64,000 nucleotides of DNA from Paraglaciecola sp. MB-3u-78 (GCF_002835935.1 NZ_PJCF01000004.1:868001-932000), one strand, 5' to 3'. Numbered from the stretch's first letter, positions 45,889-55,879 are shown. The notes: generated from the letters alone by a model not told the origin. A program made the numbers and translations.

Positions 45889-46770
45889 ATGATCAGCACA
45901 TTCATCAACAAAAATAAGCTCTCCAATGATTTCACCTCAATTGCAAAGGATTACTTCATTCCTCTTGCCGAGGAAATCAAAACGCACCAATCAAGTGCAA
46001 CAACCACTTATTTTGTTGGAATTAATGGCAGTCAGGGCTCCGGCAAGTCTACATTATCAGCGTTTTTGAAGGACTACTTGACCGATACTTACGGCATGAA
46101 CGTAGTGGTAATGTCATTAGATGATTTCTACTTTAGCCAAATAGAACGCAAAATAGTAGCAGCCGATGTACATCCTTTATTTACCACTCGTGGTGTTCCC
46201 GGCACCCACAATATGCGCCAGGCAAAAACGGTAATGCACGATCTAAAACATCAACAACCCACGACTATCCCAAGATTTAATAAGGCGACAGATAATCCCC
46301 ACCCTACCTCATCTTGGACCAAGGTATCGTCTGCAGTAGATATAGTGATCTTTGAAGGCTGGTGTTGGGGCGTTGAACCGCAAACGTCTAAACAGCTAAA
46401 ACAACCAGTTAATGCATTAGAGACGATTGAAGACGAGCACGCAGACTGGCGAAACCACGTCAACTTACAACTTTCTCTCCATTATAAGCCTCTTTATAAT
46501 TGGATGGATAAATGGGTGATGTTAAAAGCACCTTGTTTTGAGGATATATATGCATGGCGTTTAGAGCAGGAACAAAAGCTTAATGCTGCAACAACCCATG
46601 ATGACAAATCGGGCATCATGAATGAACAGCAAATTCAGCGTTTTATCCAGCATTATCAACGTTTAACCGAACATGCACTCAATACACTGCCAAATATATG
46701 TGATCACGTATTTGAACTAAATTTTGAAAGGGCCATCACCGCCCATAAGATAAAGGCAATCCATGCTTAA
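45889..46770 (+). CDS. D-glycerate 3-kinase (GLYK type)
   Basis: 293 residues, P-loop kinase of the GLYK/YggC-like group. Walker A GINGSQGSGKSTLSAFL (about residues 40-56), SLDDFYFSQIER (about 72-83), and EGWCWGVEP (about 163-171). It phosphorylates D-glycerate to 3-phosphoglycerate. In this operon glycerate is the product of the phosphorylase at 48871, so the kinase returns it to glycolysis and to GpgS. An alternative GTG start lies 27 bases upstream. The stop overlaps the next start by 8 bases. Confidence 0.85.
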   Translation: MISTFINKNKLSNDFTSIAKDYFIPLAEEIKTHQSSATTTYFVGINGSQGSGKSTLSAFLKDYLTDTYGMNVVVMSLDDFYFSQIERKIVAADVHPLFTTRGVPGTHNMRQAKTVMHDLKHQQPTTIPRFNKATDNPHPTSSWTKVSSAVDIVIFEGWCWGVEPQTSKQLKQPVNALETIEDEHADWRNHVNLQLSLHYKPLYNWMDKWVMLKAPCFEDIYAWRLEQEQKLNAATTHDDKSGIMNEQQIQRFIQHYQRLTEHALNTLPNICDHVFELNFERAITAHKIKAIHA

Positions 46771-47596
46771 TGATGTATTAGTTTTTACCGATTTGGACGG
46801 CACATTGCTTGACCATCATACCTATAGTTTTGCTCCAGCATTACCCATGTTACATAAACTTAATTCTATCAATATCCCAGTGATCCCTAACACCAGTAAG
46901 ACCTTCGCTGAACTAATTGAATTAAGACAACAAATAGGAATAGAAGGGCCTTTTATTGTCGAAAATGGTGCCGCTATTTACATCCCTATTCTTTATTTCA
47001 AAACTCAGCCAAAGGATACAACATCTAGAAATGGCTACTGGGTAAAAGAATTCACTAAACCAAGAGAGCATTGGTTGTCATTAATCGATGAGTTAAAAGG
47101 TCTTTATTCAGGCGAATTTAAGCATTTTTCTAACATGTCTAATACAGAAATAATGACGGCAACCGGGCTTTCAGCAAAACAGGCAAGATTAGCTGCTACT
47201 CGAGAGTACGGTGAACCTATTTTATGGTTGGGCAGTGCCAGTATAAAAAATAAATTTGTGCAGACAATTATAGATCTTGGAGTCACTCCTTTGCAGGGAG
47301 GACGTTTTTTACATCTATCTGGGGAATGTGACAAAGGCAAAGCACTGATTTGGCTAACAAAGCAGTTTAAAAAAGAACGAGACGTTAAACAATGTACCTC
47401 CATAGCCTTGGGTGACGGACAAAATGATGTTGCCATGCTTGAGGCTGCTGATATAGCGGTACGGATTTTATCACCAACAAACGCACCACCAATATTAACG
47501 AGACAAACTGGCGTTTTCACCAGCCAAGCGTATGGCCCAAGTGGTTGGACAGAATGTCTAGAGAAAATAATTTTTTCCCATCAACAATTTAACTAG
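46763..47596 (+). CDS. Glucosyl-3-phosphoglycerate phosphatase (MpgP-family HAD)
   Basis: 277 residues, HAD-IIB with the mannosyl-3-phosphoglycerate phosphatase pattern. Motif I FTDLDGTLLDHHTYSF (about residues 8-23), motif II in VIPNTSKTFAEL, cap with FIVENGAAIYIP (about 72-83), and motif IV ALGDGQNDVAML (about 216-227). Dephosphorylates the GpgS product to glucosylglycerate. The neighbouring GpgS rather than an MpgS homologue argues for the glucosyl substrate. Confidence 0.85.
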   Translation: MLNDVLVFTDLDGTLLDHHTYSFAPALPMLHKLNSINIPVIPNTSKTFAELIELRQQIGIEGPFIVENGAAIYIPILYFKTQPKDTTSRNGYWVKEFTKPREHWLSLIDELKGLYSGEFKHFSNMSNTEIMTATGLSAKQARLAATREYGEPILWLGSASIKNKFVQTIIDLGVTPLQGGRFLHLSGECDKGKALIWLTKQFKKERDVKQCTSIALGDGQNDVAMLEAADIAVRILSPTNAPPILTRQTGVFTSQAYGPSGWTECLEKIIFSHQQFN

Positions 47597-47611
47597 TAGT
47601 ACGGAGATAGC

Positions 47612-48841
47612 ATGGCTGATTTTTATCAAAATGGCATAGTCACAACCTTACATAACTTATCTGAAAGGCCCATTGAGGAACTAGAAGCCGAACTTGTAGA
47701 GTTCTCAAAAAGACGTCCTATGGCGCTCATACTTCCCTCTTTATTTTCCGAACTTGAAGGCACAGCGTTACCGAACATTATCGACCATATAGCCAAAGTT
47801 CCCTACCTATCTCAAATCGTGATTGGTTTGGACAGAGCCAATCTTGAACAATACCAACATGCCCTAAAATTTTTTGGCACCTTACCGCAAAATCACCGCA
47901 TATTGTGGAATGAAGGACCAAGACTACAAGCTTTAGACGCAAAATTAGAAGCTTTAGGATTGGCACCAAAGGAATTAGGCAAAGGACGTAATGTCTGGTA
48001 TTGCATGGGGTATGTGTTAGCAACAGGAAAAGCAGAGTCGGTAGCATTACATGATTGCGATATTTTGACTTATGACAGAGGCTTACTAGCTAGATTGATA
48101 TATCCGGTTGCGAATCCACTTTTTAACTATGAATTTTGCAAAGGCTATTATGCACGAGTGGCTGATGGAAAGATTAATGGCCGAGTTTCAAGATTATTAG
48201 TGACACCTTTAATACGAGCCTTACAAAAAGTAGTGGGTCATAATGAATATCTCGAATACATGGATAGTTTTAGATATCCATTGGCAGGCGAATTTTCTTT
48301 CAGGCGTGATGTGTTAAATGATATCCGAATTCCCAGTGATTGGGGCTTAGAAATTGGTGTGTTGTCTGAAATGCAACGTAACTATTCCCATAATAGATTA
48401 TGTCAGGCAGATATCGCCAAAACCTATGATCATAAACACCAAGATTTATCGGCTAATAATGATCAAGGTGGACTGTCGAAAATGTCTATCGATATCACCA
48501 AAGCTTTAATTAGAAAACTCGCTACTCAGGGGGAAACCTTCTCCACCGAGACCTTTAGATCTTTAAAAGCGACGTATTACCGGATTGCCTTAGATTTTAT
48601 AGAAACTTATAACAATGATGCCATTATGAATGGATTGAAGTTAGATATTCATAGTGAAGAAAAAGCAGTTGAGCTATTTGCCAGTAACATAATGAAAGCC
48701 GGTGAGAGTTTCTTAGATAATCCGATGGAAACCCCATTCATTCCAAGTTGGAACCGTGTGGTTAGTGCCATGCCGGACGTGCTAGAACAATTAAAAGACG
48801 CGGTAGAGCACGATTTCTTAGAGTTTAATCAACCGATTTAA
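47612..48841 (+). CDS. gpgS: Glucosyl-3-phosphoglycerate synthase
   Basis: 409 residues, GT81 family. It transfers glucose from NDP-glucose to 3-phosphoglycerate. The UDP-binding/DxD region is ESVALHDCDILTYDRGLLAR (about residues 146-165), preceded by LGKGRNVWYCMGYVLATGKA, and the acceptor block YPLAGEFSFRRDVL (about 222-235) is typical for GpgS. Starts 15 bases after the phosphatase, with GGAG upstream. Confidence 0.9.
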   Translation: MADFYQNGIVTTLHNLSERPIEELEAELVEFSKRRPMALILPSLFSELEGTALPNIIDHIAKVPYLSQIVIGLDRANLEQYQHALKFFGTLPQNHRILWNEGPRLQALDAKLEALGLAPKELGKGRNVWYCMGYVLATGKAESVALHDCDILTYDRGLLARLIYPVANPLFNYEFCKGYYARVADGKINGRVSRLLVTPLIRALQKVVGHNEYLEYMDSFRYPLAGEFSFRRDVLNDIRIPSDWGLEIGVLSEMQRNYSHNRLCQADIAKTYDHKHQDLSANNDQGGLSKMSIDITKALIRKLATQGETFSTETFRSLKATYYRIALDFIETYNNDAIMNGLKLDIHSEEKAVELFASNIMKAGESFLDNPMETPFIPSWNRVVSAMPDVLEQLKDAVEHDFLEFNQPI

Positions 48842-48870
48842 TCTTTTTAATCAATCAAAAGGCGCAATAA

Positions 48871-50628
48871 ATGTTATCTGTATTAGAGCAACTGACAGAG
48901 CGTGTTGAGCATCACTTAACCGTTATATATCAGGATGTTGAATTAAAGACTTCGTACCCAGAGTTATGTAGGCAGTTATTACACACAATGCGTATAGATG
49001 CCTCTGAGTTATTAGTAGAGCCTAAACGTCATCATAATAATTGGGATCAAAAAGATGTCATGCTGATTACCTATGGCGACAGCATTGAAAAGTCAGGGGA
49101 AAAGCCACTTCATTCTTTACACAGTTTCTTAACAAAATACTGCGGTGGTGCGATCAATAGCATACATCTTTTACCTTTTTTTCCATACAGTTCTGATGAT
49201 GGATTTTCGGTCATTGATTATTCTAGCGTCAACGAAGCGTTAGGAGATTGGGATGATATACAAGCCATTTCCCAAGACTATCGTGTTATGTCAGACGTGG
49301 TAATCAATCATTGCTCATCTAGGAGTTTATGGTTTGAAAATTTTATCAAAGGAGAAGGACCAGGTAGTGACTTTTTTTTTACTGCATCATTAGAGGATGA
49401 TGTATCTAACATAGTAAGACCTAGAACCTCGGATTTGCTTAGATTAACCGAAACGAAACATGGGGAAAAACAGGTGTGGTGTACCTTTAGCCATGACCAG
49501 GTTGATTTTGACTTTAGGAACCCTGCTGTTTTGGACACCTTTGTTTCAATTATACGCCAATATCTGGACTCGGGCATTCGGATATTTCGCTTAGATGCGG
49601 TCGCTTTTCTGTGGAAGAAAATAGGCACTAATTGTATAAACCTTGAACAAACCCATGAAGTAGTTCGTTTGTTGCGAACACTGATAGAACATGCAGTCAG
49701 TAACGCTATAATTATAACTGAAACTAACATACCCAATCGACAAAACCTTACCTATTTTGGTAATGCCAACGAAGCTCATGGTATCTATAACTTTTCGCTG
49801 CCACCGCTGTTAGTCAATACTTTAGTAACAGGTTCGTGCAAGCACATCAAAGCCTGGTTGGGGAGTATGCCACCCGCTCAAAATGGTACATTCTTTTTTA
49901 ATTTCATCGCGTCCCATGATGGCATAGGATTAAGGCCTGCTGAGGGGCTACTTGAAGATCAAGAACTCACAGCTTTGGTTAATACCATGCAAAATTTTGG
50001 CGGAAGAATTTCATGGCGTACATCAGAAGATGGCAAACAAAAAGCTTATGAAATCAATATTGCCCTTTACGATGCTCTGCAAGGTACAGTAAAAGGTCCT
50101 GACAAATGGGGATTAGACAGATTTATATGTGCCCATAGCATAATGTTTGGCTTAGAAGGTATTCCAGGAATTTATATTCATAGCTTATTAGGCACCGGTA
50201 ATGATTATGAAAAAGTAAAAAACACTAGCCATAACCGCTCTATCAATAGACATAAATGGGATTATACCAAGTTACAGGAACAACTCGATTCACCCTATAG
50301 CCAACATAGCAAAGTACATGGGAGGATAATAAAGCTACTAAACATTCGCAAACAACAACCCGCATTCCATCCTAATGCCACCCAGTTTGCCTTGCAACTA
50401 GGTGAGCATATATTTGGTTTTTGGCGACAAAGTATGGACAGAAGACAAAGTATTTTTTGTATTTTCAATGTCACTGATGAACCACAAAACGTTAGGTTAA
50501 GTGACATTAACTTGATAGGTACCGACACTTGGTTTGACCTTATCAGCGGCCATACAATAAGTCTGGAAGATCTTGAATACCAGCTAACACCTTATCAATC
50601 TATATGGATATCTAACATTAGCAGTTAA
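48871..50628 (+). CDS. GH13 (sucrose-phosphorylase-like) glucosylglycerate phosphorylase
   Basis: 585 residues, GH13 subfamily 18 type. (beta/alpha)8 motifs: [18 protein letters not shown] (about residues 101-118), [11 protein letters not shown] (about 142-152), nucleophile in [14 protein letters not shown] (Asp about 246), acid/base in [11 protein letters not shown] (Glu about 285) and SHDGIGLRP (Asp about 348). Together with gpgS, the phosphatase and a glycerate kinase, the expected reaction is phosphorolysis of glucosylglycerate to glucose 1-phosphate and glycerate. Sucrose phosphorylase itself is the main alternative. Confidence 0.83.
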   Translation: MLSVLEQLTERVEHHLTVIYQDVELKTSYPELCRQLLHTMRIDASELLVEPKRHHNNWDQKDVMLITYGDSIEKSGEKPLHSLHSFLTKYCGGAINSIHLLPFFPYSSDDGFSVIDYSSVNEALGDWDDIQAISQDYRVMSDVVINHCSSRSLWFENFIKGEGPGSDFFFTASLEDDVSNIVRPRTSDLLRLTETKHGEKQVWCTFSHDQVDFDFRNPAVLDTFVSIIRQYLDSGIRIFRLDAVAFLWKKIGTNCINLEQTHEVVRLLRTLIEHAVSNAIIITETNIPNRQNLTYFGNANEAHGIYNFSLPPLLVNTLVTGSCKHIKAWLGSMPPAQNGTFFFNFIASHDGIGLRPAEGLLEDQELTALVNTMQNFGGRISWRTSEDGKQKAYEINIALYDALQGTVKGPDKWGLDRFICAHSIMFGLEGIPGIYIHSLLGTGNDYEKVKNTSHNRSINRHKWDYTKLQEQLDSPYSQHSKVHGRIIKLLNIRKQQPAFHPNATQFALQLGEHIFGFWRQSMDRRQSIFCIFNVTDEPQNVRLSDINLIGTDTWFDLISGHTISLEDLEYQLTPYQSIWISNISS

Positions 50629-50656
50629 TCCCTTAACCTAAGTAAATCGGCTATTT

Positions 50657-50681
50657 GGGGCTTATGTAGCACATCAGCCCC
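50657..50681 (+). other. Hairpin after the glucosylglycerate operon
   Basis: GGGGCT / AGCCCC stem with a 13-base loop, 28 bases after the phosphorylase stop; no T-run follows, so termination is uncertain. A second, AT-rich hairpin ATAACAAT…ATTGTTAT lies at 50791-50813. These are the only structured items between the phosphorylase stop and the EF-hand remnant. Confidence 0.5.
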
Positions 50682-50944
50682 ATTCTATCTAATTGATTTT
50701 AATCCACATTATTTTCCCCAGCCAATAGCTGACTTTTTTAAACGACACATTAGTTATGTATGTAAAACACATTGACTACGGCATGCTCACATAACAATAT
50801 AAGCCATTGTTATAATAAGACATTTATCTTTTGGCACGACATTTGATATGACTATTGTGAGTAAGGTGGCAACAGTAACAATTAAGCAAAGCCCCTCCAT
50901 ACTTCTTGATATTTTCACTGCGCTTTTCTATTGAAATTATTAGC

Positions 50945-51063
50945 ATGGACGAAGCACAAGCAGACAGCACACTTAGTGTAATTTTTACTCAACTTGATAT
51001 CAACCAAGATGGTTTTTTTCACACTTGGAATTAGAAGTTCAAACTGAAGATGAAACTAACTAA
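50945..51063 (+). pseudogene. Small EF-hand protein gene with a frameshift in a T-run
   Basis: From ATG 50945 the frame reads MDEAQADSTLSVIFTQLDIN then QDGFF and stops at 51034. Adding one T to the run at 51013-51019 gives DINQDGFFSHLE, a complete 12-position EF-hand loop (DxNxDGxxSxxE), continuing to LEVQTEDETN and a TAA at 51063. So this was a tiny calcium-binding protein of about 39 residues, or the tail of a longer one. Either a real frameshift or a homopolymer error. Confidence 0.6.
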
Positions 51064-51080
51064 GTCAGATATCTGCTTAA

Positions 51081-51119
51081 TTAAAAGCCCACAAAGATAA
51101 TAACTTTGTGGGCTTTTAA
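51081..51119. terminator. Strong bidirectional terminator
   Basis: Perfect 16-bp stem TTAAAAGCCCACAAAG / CTTTGTGGGCTTTTAA with an ATAATAA loop. It lies between the EF-hand remnant (plus) and the end of the rhodanese gene (minus), serving both. Confidence 0.92.
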
Positions 51120-51124
51120 CTATT

Positions 51125-51511
51125 TTATAACTCAACCGGCAAGTCAGCACTAGCTCCCCATTCACTCCACGAACCATCGTATACCGCTAGCTTTGTATAT
51201 CCTGCTTCAGTTGCTGCCAATGCCAAAATGCAAGCGGTGACTCCCGACCCACAACTAAAAACTAAAGACTTATCTAAAGTCAGTACCCATTCTGAAAAAA
51301 TGGTTTTGAGCTCTGTAGATGATTTTAGTGTCGTGCCTTCAAGGCATAGTTGAAACGGTAAATTGATTGAATTAGGGATATAACCCCCAGGACTGCTATC
51401 GCTTTGTCCAGTTACTGGATTGTTCATTTGGGTATACAACACTATTAGTTTAGGCTGCTCGATATTATCTTTTAGCCATTGACTGGAAACCATGTTGGTT
51501 TTTGACGGCAT
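51125..51511 (-). CDS. Single-domain rhodanese (SseA C-domain-like)
   Basis: 128 residues, about half the length of SseA-type mercaptopyruvate sulfurtransferases. The active-site loop is CGSGVTACILALAATEAG (catalytic Cys about residue 87), followed by the YDGSWSEWGA signature of the SseA C-terminal domain. The N-terminus MVSSQWLKDNI resembles the start of SseA, so it may be an internally shortened SseA or a natural single-domain form. Stop shared with the bidirectional terminator. Confidence 0.8.
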   Translation of the reverse strand: MPSKTNMVSSQWLKDNIEQPKLIVLYTQMNNPVTGQSDSSPGGYIPNSINLPFQLCLEGTTLKSSTELKTIFSEWVLTLDKSLVFSCGSGVTACILALAATEAGYTKLAVYDGSWSEWGASADLPVEL

Positions 51512-51687
51512 GATTTATTCCTTATAAACAATGAAATACTATATGGATTACACAATAAACCCAAAGTATCATATACGAAATCGTCACTTATCCTTGCTAA
51601 CTTTTTCGTGATACTGATAACTAGTTCAACTGGGATTAAAATGTCGAGTCACCCCCAACTTCCGTCCAGTAGTAAGAGAATTCAAGT

Positions 51688-53052
51688 ATGTTAAACCAAA
51701 CTTTATGGCTTAAGTCACCCGCCGCGATATATACCGGTAATACACTAAACGCCGGTAACGGCCTCGTAATTAAAGGCAACAAAATTGTTGAATTAGTACC
51801 CTCAGGCATGAAGCCCAAAATGCCCATAGATAGTTATCTTGATTGCAGTAATAAAGTGATTACGCCAGGTCTTATCAATACTCATCATCATTTCTATCAA
51901 ACACTCACCCGAGCCGTCCCAGGTGCCTTAAATAAACCCTTGTTCCCTTGGCTTAAATACCTGTATCAAATATGGAAAAACCTAGATGAAGAAATGATCT
52001 ACTCAGCGACCCAATTAGCTGGGTTAGAGTTGATGTTCTCTGGAGCAACCTGTATTGCCGATCACCACTACGTATTCCCTAAAGGGCTTGAACAAGCAAT
52101 TGATATTCAGGTTGAGGCCATCAACACTTTGGGTTGTCGTGCAACACTGACCAGAGGCTCCATGAGTCTAGGAGAAAGTGACGGTGGCTTGCCTCCAGAC
52201 AGTGTTATCCAATCCGAAGATATAATATTGCAAGATAGTCAGAGACTGATATCAAAATACCATGACAACAGTGAAGATGGGTTTATACAGATAGCGCTAG
52301 CGCCGTGTTCGCCTTTTTCTGTATCAACCTCACTGATGCAAGACACGGCTCAGTTAGCGAAAGAAAATAACGTGATGCTGCATACACATTTGGCTGAAAC
52401 TGAAGATGAAAACAATTTTTGTATGCGTCAATTTGGAATGCGTCCTTTAGATTATTTAGAACATTGCAATTGGTTGGGTGACAAAACCTGGCTCGCACAC
52501 GGAATTCACTTTAACCAAGATGAAATACGACGCTTAGGCCAAGCTAAAGTCGGTATTGCTCACTGTCCCAGTTCTAATATGTTATTAGCATCAGGCATTT
52601 GCCCAACAGTCGAACTTGAAGCCGCGGGGTGTAATATTGGATTAGCGGTAGATGGCTCTGCGTCGAACGATTGTTCTAATATGATCCAAGAAGTGCGCCA
52701 ATCTTTGTTACAACAGCGCTTACGTTATGGAGCAGAGATTATAACCACCGAACGTGTTCTGGGTTATGCAACAACAGGTTCGGCTTCAGTGTTACAAAGA
52801 CCTAGCATAGGAACGTTTAATGTTGGTATGCAAGCAGACCTAGCGGTTTTTAGCTTAGACGAATTACGTTTTTCAGGGGTGGGCAGTCCACTTGATGGAT
52901 TGATAACTTGTGGCGCATATCAAGTCGATAAACTGATGGTCGGGGGGAAGTGGTTAATTGAAGATTCTGAGCACCGCACAGTTATAAACAGGCAACTCAT
53001 GGAAAAACATCAATTACTCGCTAAAAAAATTCAAAACCAAAACTCTGTTTAA
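51688..53052 (+). CDS. 8-oxoguanine deaminase (amidohydrolase)
   Basis: 454 residues of the ATZ/TRZ-like amidohydrolase group that contains 8-oxoguanine deaminase; the product is urate. Metal ligands: PGLINTHHHFYQTLTRA (about residues 59-75), LHTHLAETEDE (about 230-240), WLAHGIHF (about 268-275) and the Asp in GLAVDGSASND (about 318-328). The NxH pattern and VPGALNKPLFPWL block match the 8-oxoguanine branch rather than guanine deaminase, but guanine or isoxanthopterin cannot be excluded. It heads the purine region. Confidence 0.8.
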   Translation: MLNQTLWLKSPAAIYTGNTLNAGNGLVIKGNKIVELVPSGMKPKMPIDSYLDCSNKVITPGLINTHHHFYQTLTRAVPGALNKPLFPWLKYLYQIWKNLDEEMIYSATQLAGLELMFSGATCIADHHYVFPKGLEQAIDIQVEAINTLGCRATLTRGSMSLGESDGGLPPDSVIQSEDIILQDSQRLISKYHDNSEDGFIQIALAPCSPFSVSTSLMQDTAQLAKENNVMLHTHLAETEDENNFCMRQFGMRPLDYLEHCNWLGDKTWLAHGIHFNQDEIRRLGQAKVGIAHCPSSNMLLASGICPTVELEAAGCNIGLAVDGSASNDCSNMIQEVRQSLLQQRLRYGAEIITTERVLGYATTGSASVLQRPSIGTFNVGMQADLAVFSLDELRFSGVGSPLDGLITCGAYQVDKLMVGGKWLIEDSEHRTVINRQLMEKHQLLAKKIQNQNSV

Positions 53053-53228
53053 CTTATTTTTTAATGTATGTAGGCACTCCGATGGTGCAATGCAATAAGA
53101 AATGATTTAAATTAGTGCACCCCCTAATTTAAGAAATTAACATCACGGGTAAGTATTATGCCTAACGTTATTTTTTTATTCCAGCAAAACACAAGTATTT
53201 TCAAGGGATTAATAAATATCGTTGCTAC

Positions 53229-53244
53229 TAGACCATTTGGACAA
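53229..53244. promoter_or_regulatory. RutR-like palindrome upstream of the TonB receptor
   Basis: TAGACCATTTGGACAA matches the E. coli RutR consensus TTGACCANNTGGTCAA at 12 of 14 fixed positions. It lies 134 bases before the receptor's ATG, in the 325-base gap 53053-53377. A RutR-like TetR regulator ends at 63765. A 43-codon frame (53158-53289) overlaps it but looks fortuitous. Confidence 0.45.
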
Positions 53245-53377
53245 GTTGTTGGCATCTTTCGTGCACAACATGATAAAAAATCAGAATAAAATAAATAACT
53301 AAATTAAAATAGTGTGTTGAATGGTCCATAGAGACTAATACAACATCAAGCAAAGTTACTACCCTGGAAACACAAAA

Positions 53378-55792
53378 ATGACAAACAAAACTTTTATATC
53401 AAATCCGTTAGCCAAAGCTGTTGCTATTGGACTAGCCTCTTTAATACCAATACAAGCAATGGCACAAGAAACTGAAGAAGAAAGTGTCGAGCGTATAGAG
53501 GTAACTGGCTCTTTAGGTAGCCTGCCCGGACAAGATGTTGAAGCTGTATTCGGCTTTGGTAAATCAATACTAGAGACACCTCGTTCAGCTTCGACGATAA
53601 GTGATGAGCAGTTAGAACGTTTTGCAGTAACAGATATAGATGAACTAATGGCGTTTGCACCTGGTACATTTACTCAGTCATTTTTTGGAGTCGCAGGGTC
53701 GCTTGATATCCGTGGTACACCAGGCGAAAATTACTTTCGTGGCATGAAACGCTTAGATAATCCAGGTAACTATCCCACACCAATTGGTGCTTCAAGTAGA
53801 ATAGATATTGTTCGTGGTCCAGCCTCTCCTATATATGGTCCATCTAAAATTGGGGGTTATTTAAACTTTAATCCTAAATCCGCTCGCGCAAGTGGTGGTC
53901 AATACTTAGAAGAAAATACTGGAGCCTTCTCATACTCTTTAGGTACTTGGGATAAAAGTGTTATGACTGCCGAGATTGGTGGTCCTGGTTCTGTTGGCGG
54001 CAAGGAAATGGGGTTTTACCTTTACGGTGAATTAGAAAACTCAGGTAGCTTTTATGATAACACCGACACCGACCAAACTATTTTACAAGCTTCGATTAAT
54101 GTTGATATTACAGACAAAATACGTATTGAATTTGGTGGTATGTATCATGATTTTGCAGGGAATCAAGTCGCTGGTTGGAACCGTTTAAGCCAAGACCTAA
54201 TTGACACCGGCATTTATGTAACAGGAACAGCTAAACCATTAGACATTAGTGGCGATGGTTCAATTTCACACCAAGAGTACAATTTAGTGAGAGGTGATAT
54301 TAATCCTTTTATCTTTAACAATGTAGGTTTTGGCTTATTTCCAGATAGAATTACAAACGCTGACTTTTCTCCCACTTTGGCATTGGACAATCCAGGTACA
54401 ACAACTCTTGGCAGAAATCAGGTCTTAGCTGCTGCGGACGATGTGTTATTGAATACAGTTGAAACACTTTATTTTGATATTTTTTATTACACCGACAATG
54501 GTTGGGAAATCAAGAATCAAATGTTTTATGAAGCTTACGAAAACTTAAATGAAAATGCGTATGGTTTTGCACAATTTCATGACAGCTCGGTATTTGAAAA
54601 CAAACTAGTATTCTCAACAGAGTATGAAACAAATACATTGCTAGCACAGTTTCAAATATCACCTTCAATTCGCCATACAGAGTTTTTACATGGTGATGAC
54701 TTTACCAATGAATATTTTAATCGTAGAGACTTAACAGGACCTTCAACAGCTCTAGACAGGCGTTTGTTAGCCACACGAATCGGAAAAGACTTTGACAACT
54801 ACGACGTAGGAAATTATACCGATTTAGGTTTCGCAGTAATGACTGATTTTACCTGGGAAATGGGTCTTAATATTGTTTTAGGTGTGCGTTATGACACTAT
54901 TGATATTAAGAGCACAAGCCGCGGTGATTTATTGTTAACTGTTGCGGATATCGAAACGGTTGAAGAAACAGTTGATGGCGTGTCTTGGAATACCAGTATT
55001 TCATTCAAAACAGATATAGGTTTAATTCCCTATATTACTGCCGCAGAACAAGCAACGTTAGTGGCGGGTCAAGGTGCTGAGATTGGTGTTGGACAAGTTG
55101 GAAATGGCGCTTTTGATACCTCTGATTTATTCGAATATGGTATTAAAGGTTCATTTTTAGATGACAGCTTGTATTTCGCCTTGTCTGTTTACGAGCAAGA
55201 GCGAACCGATTTTAGTGCACAGGCAATCGTCACCAACTCAACCACTGAAAACGAAGGAACTGAATTTGAACTGCGTTGGGTAGTTAACGACAACTTAGTA
55301 GTGGGTGCAGGTTACACAAACTCAAAAGTTTATAACCTAACTGCTTTAGAATTAGGTGAACAATTTGGTTTTTTTGGTATTGAACATTTACCCAATGTGA
55401 CTGACGCGTCTTTGTTGTATGGTGGTTCTGTCATAGGTAACAACCTTGTAGACAGTACAGATAAAGAAAGTGCCAGAAAAGCAGGTATCCCTGAAAATAT
55501 CTACACTTTAAATGCAACCTACGACTTCCAAAATGGCTATGCAATTAATGCGAGTATTATCAGAGCGGATTCAACTTTTTCTGACTTTTCTCAAACAGTT
55601 ACTTTACCGGCTTACACCCTAGTTAATGCTGGTGTTTTTTATGATGCAGAAACCTGGACAGCCAGCTTAAGTATTAAAAACCTGACTGATGAAGATTACT
55701 TTAGAGCAAACTTCCCTGACTTGTTTGGGGCTCAGATAGTCTTACCTGAGCTACCGCGACATTACCAAGCTAAGTTCAGCTATAAATTTTAA
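53378..55792 (+). CDS. TonB-dependent outer-membrane receptor
   Basis: 804 residues. Sec signal peptide ending about residue 29 (QAMA/QETEEES), a TonB-box-like ERIEVTGS (about 38-45), a plug domain with IDIVRGPASPIYGPSKIGGY (about 144-163), and a 22-strand barrel ending in HYQAKFSYKF with the terminal aromatic residue used for outer-membrane insertion. The ligand is not readable from sequence; its neighbours (8-oxoguanine deaminase, NUP–cupin lipoprotein, NCS2 permease) suggest purines or nucleosides rather than iron, and I see no clear Fur box upstream. Confidence 0.88.
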   Translation: MTNKTFISNPLAKAVAIGLASLIPIQAMAQETEEESVERIEVTGSLGSLPGQDVEAVFGFGKSILETPRSASTISDEQLERFAVTDIDELMAFAPGTFTQSFFGVAGSLDIRGTPGENYFRGMKRLDNPGNYPTPIGASSRIDIVRGPASPIYGPSKIGGYLNFNPKSARASGGQYLEENTGAFSYSLGTWDKSVMTAEIGGPGSVGGKEMGFYLYGELENSGSFYDNTDTDQTILQASINVDITDKIRIEFGGMYHDFAGNQVAGWNRLSQDLIDTGIYVTGTAKPLDISGDGSISHQEYNLVRGDINPFIFNNVGFGLFPDRITNADFSPTLALDNPGTTTLGRNQVLAAADDVLLNTVETLYFDIFYYTDNGWEIKNQMFYEAYENLNENAYGFAQFHDSSVFENKLVFSTEYETNTLLAQFQISPSIRHTEFLHGDDFTNEYFNRRDLTGPSTALDRRLLATRIGKDFDNYDVGNYTDLGFAVMTDFTWEMGLNIVLGVRYDTIDIKSTSRGDLLLTVADIETVEETVDGVSWNTSISFKTDIGLIPYITAAEQATLVAGQGAEIGVGQVGNGAFDTSDLFEYGIKGSFLDDSLYFALSVYEQERTDFSAQAIVTNSTTENEGTEFELRWVVNDNLVVGAGYTNSKVYNLTALELGEQFGFFGIEHLPNVTDASLLYGGSVIGNNLVDSTDKESARKAGIPENIYTLNATYDFQNGYAINASIIRADSTFSDFSQTVTLPAYTLVNAGVFYDAETWTASLSIKNLTDEDYFRANFPDLFGAQIVLPELPRHYQAKFSYKF

Positions 55793-55828
55793 TAGAAGTT
55801 AAACTATATAAAATATTCAAACTATATG

Positions 55829-55865
55829 AGGATAAATATGTGTCATGCATATTTATCCTTTTTTA
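55829..55865 (+). terminator. Rho-independent terminator after the TonB receptor
   Basis: Perfect 12-bp stem AGGATAAATATG / CATATTTATCCT, loop TGTCATG, then TTTTTTA. It lies 37 bases after the receptor stop and just before the NUP–cupin gene, so the latter has its own promoter or receives partial read-through. It also argues against a NUP start at 55826, which would put the start inside this hairpin. Confidence 0.9.
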
Positions 55866-55879
55866 TTGGGAGAAAAAGT

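Noticed and set aside
53158-53289. 43-codon ORF upstream of the TonB receptor
   Set aside because: No clear ribosome site, no family resemblance, and it overlaps the RutR-like operator; more likely a regulatory region.
55826-55879. Upstream start for the NUP–cupin protein
   Set aside because: It would begin within the terminator hairpin, and the lipoprotein signal starts at 55880.
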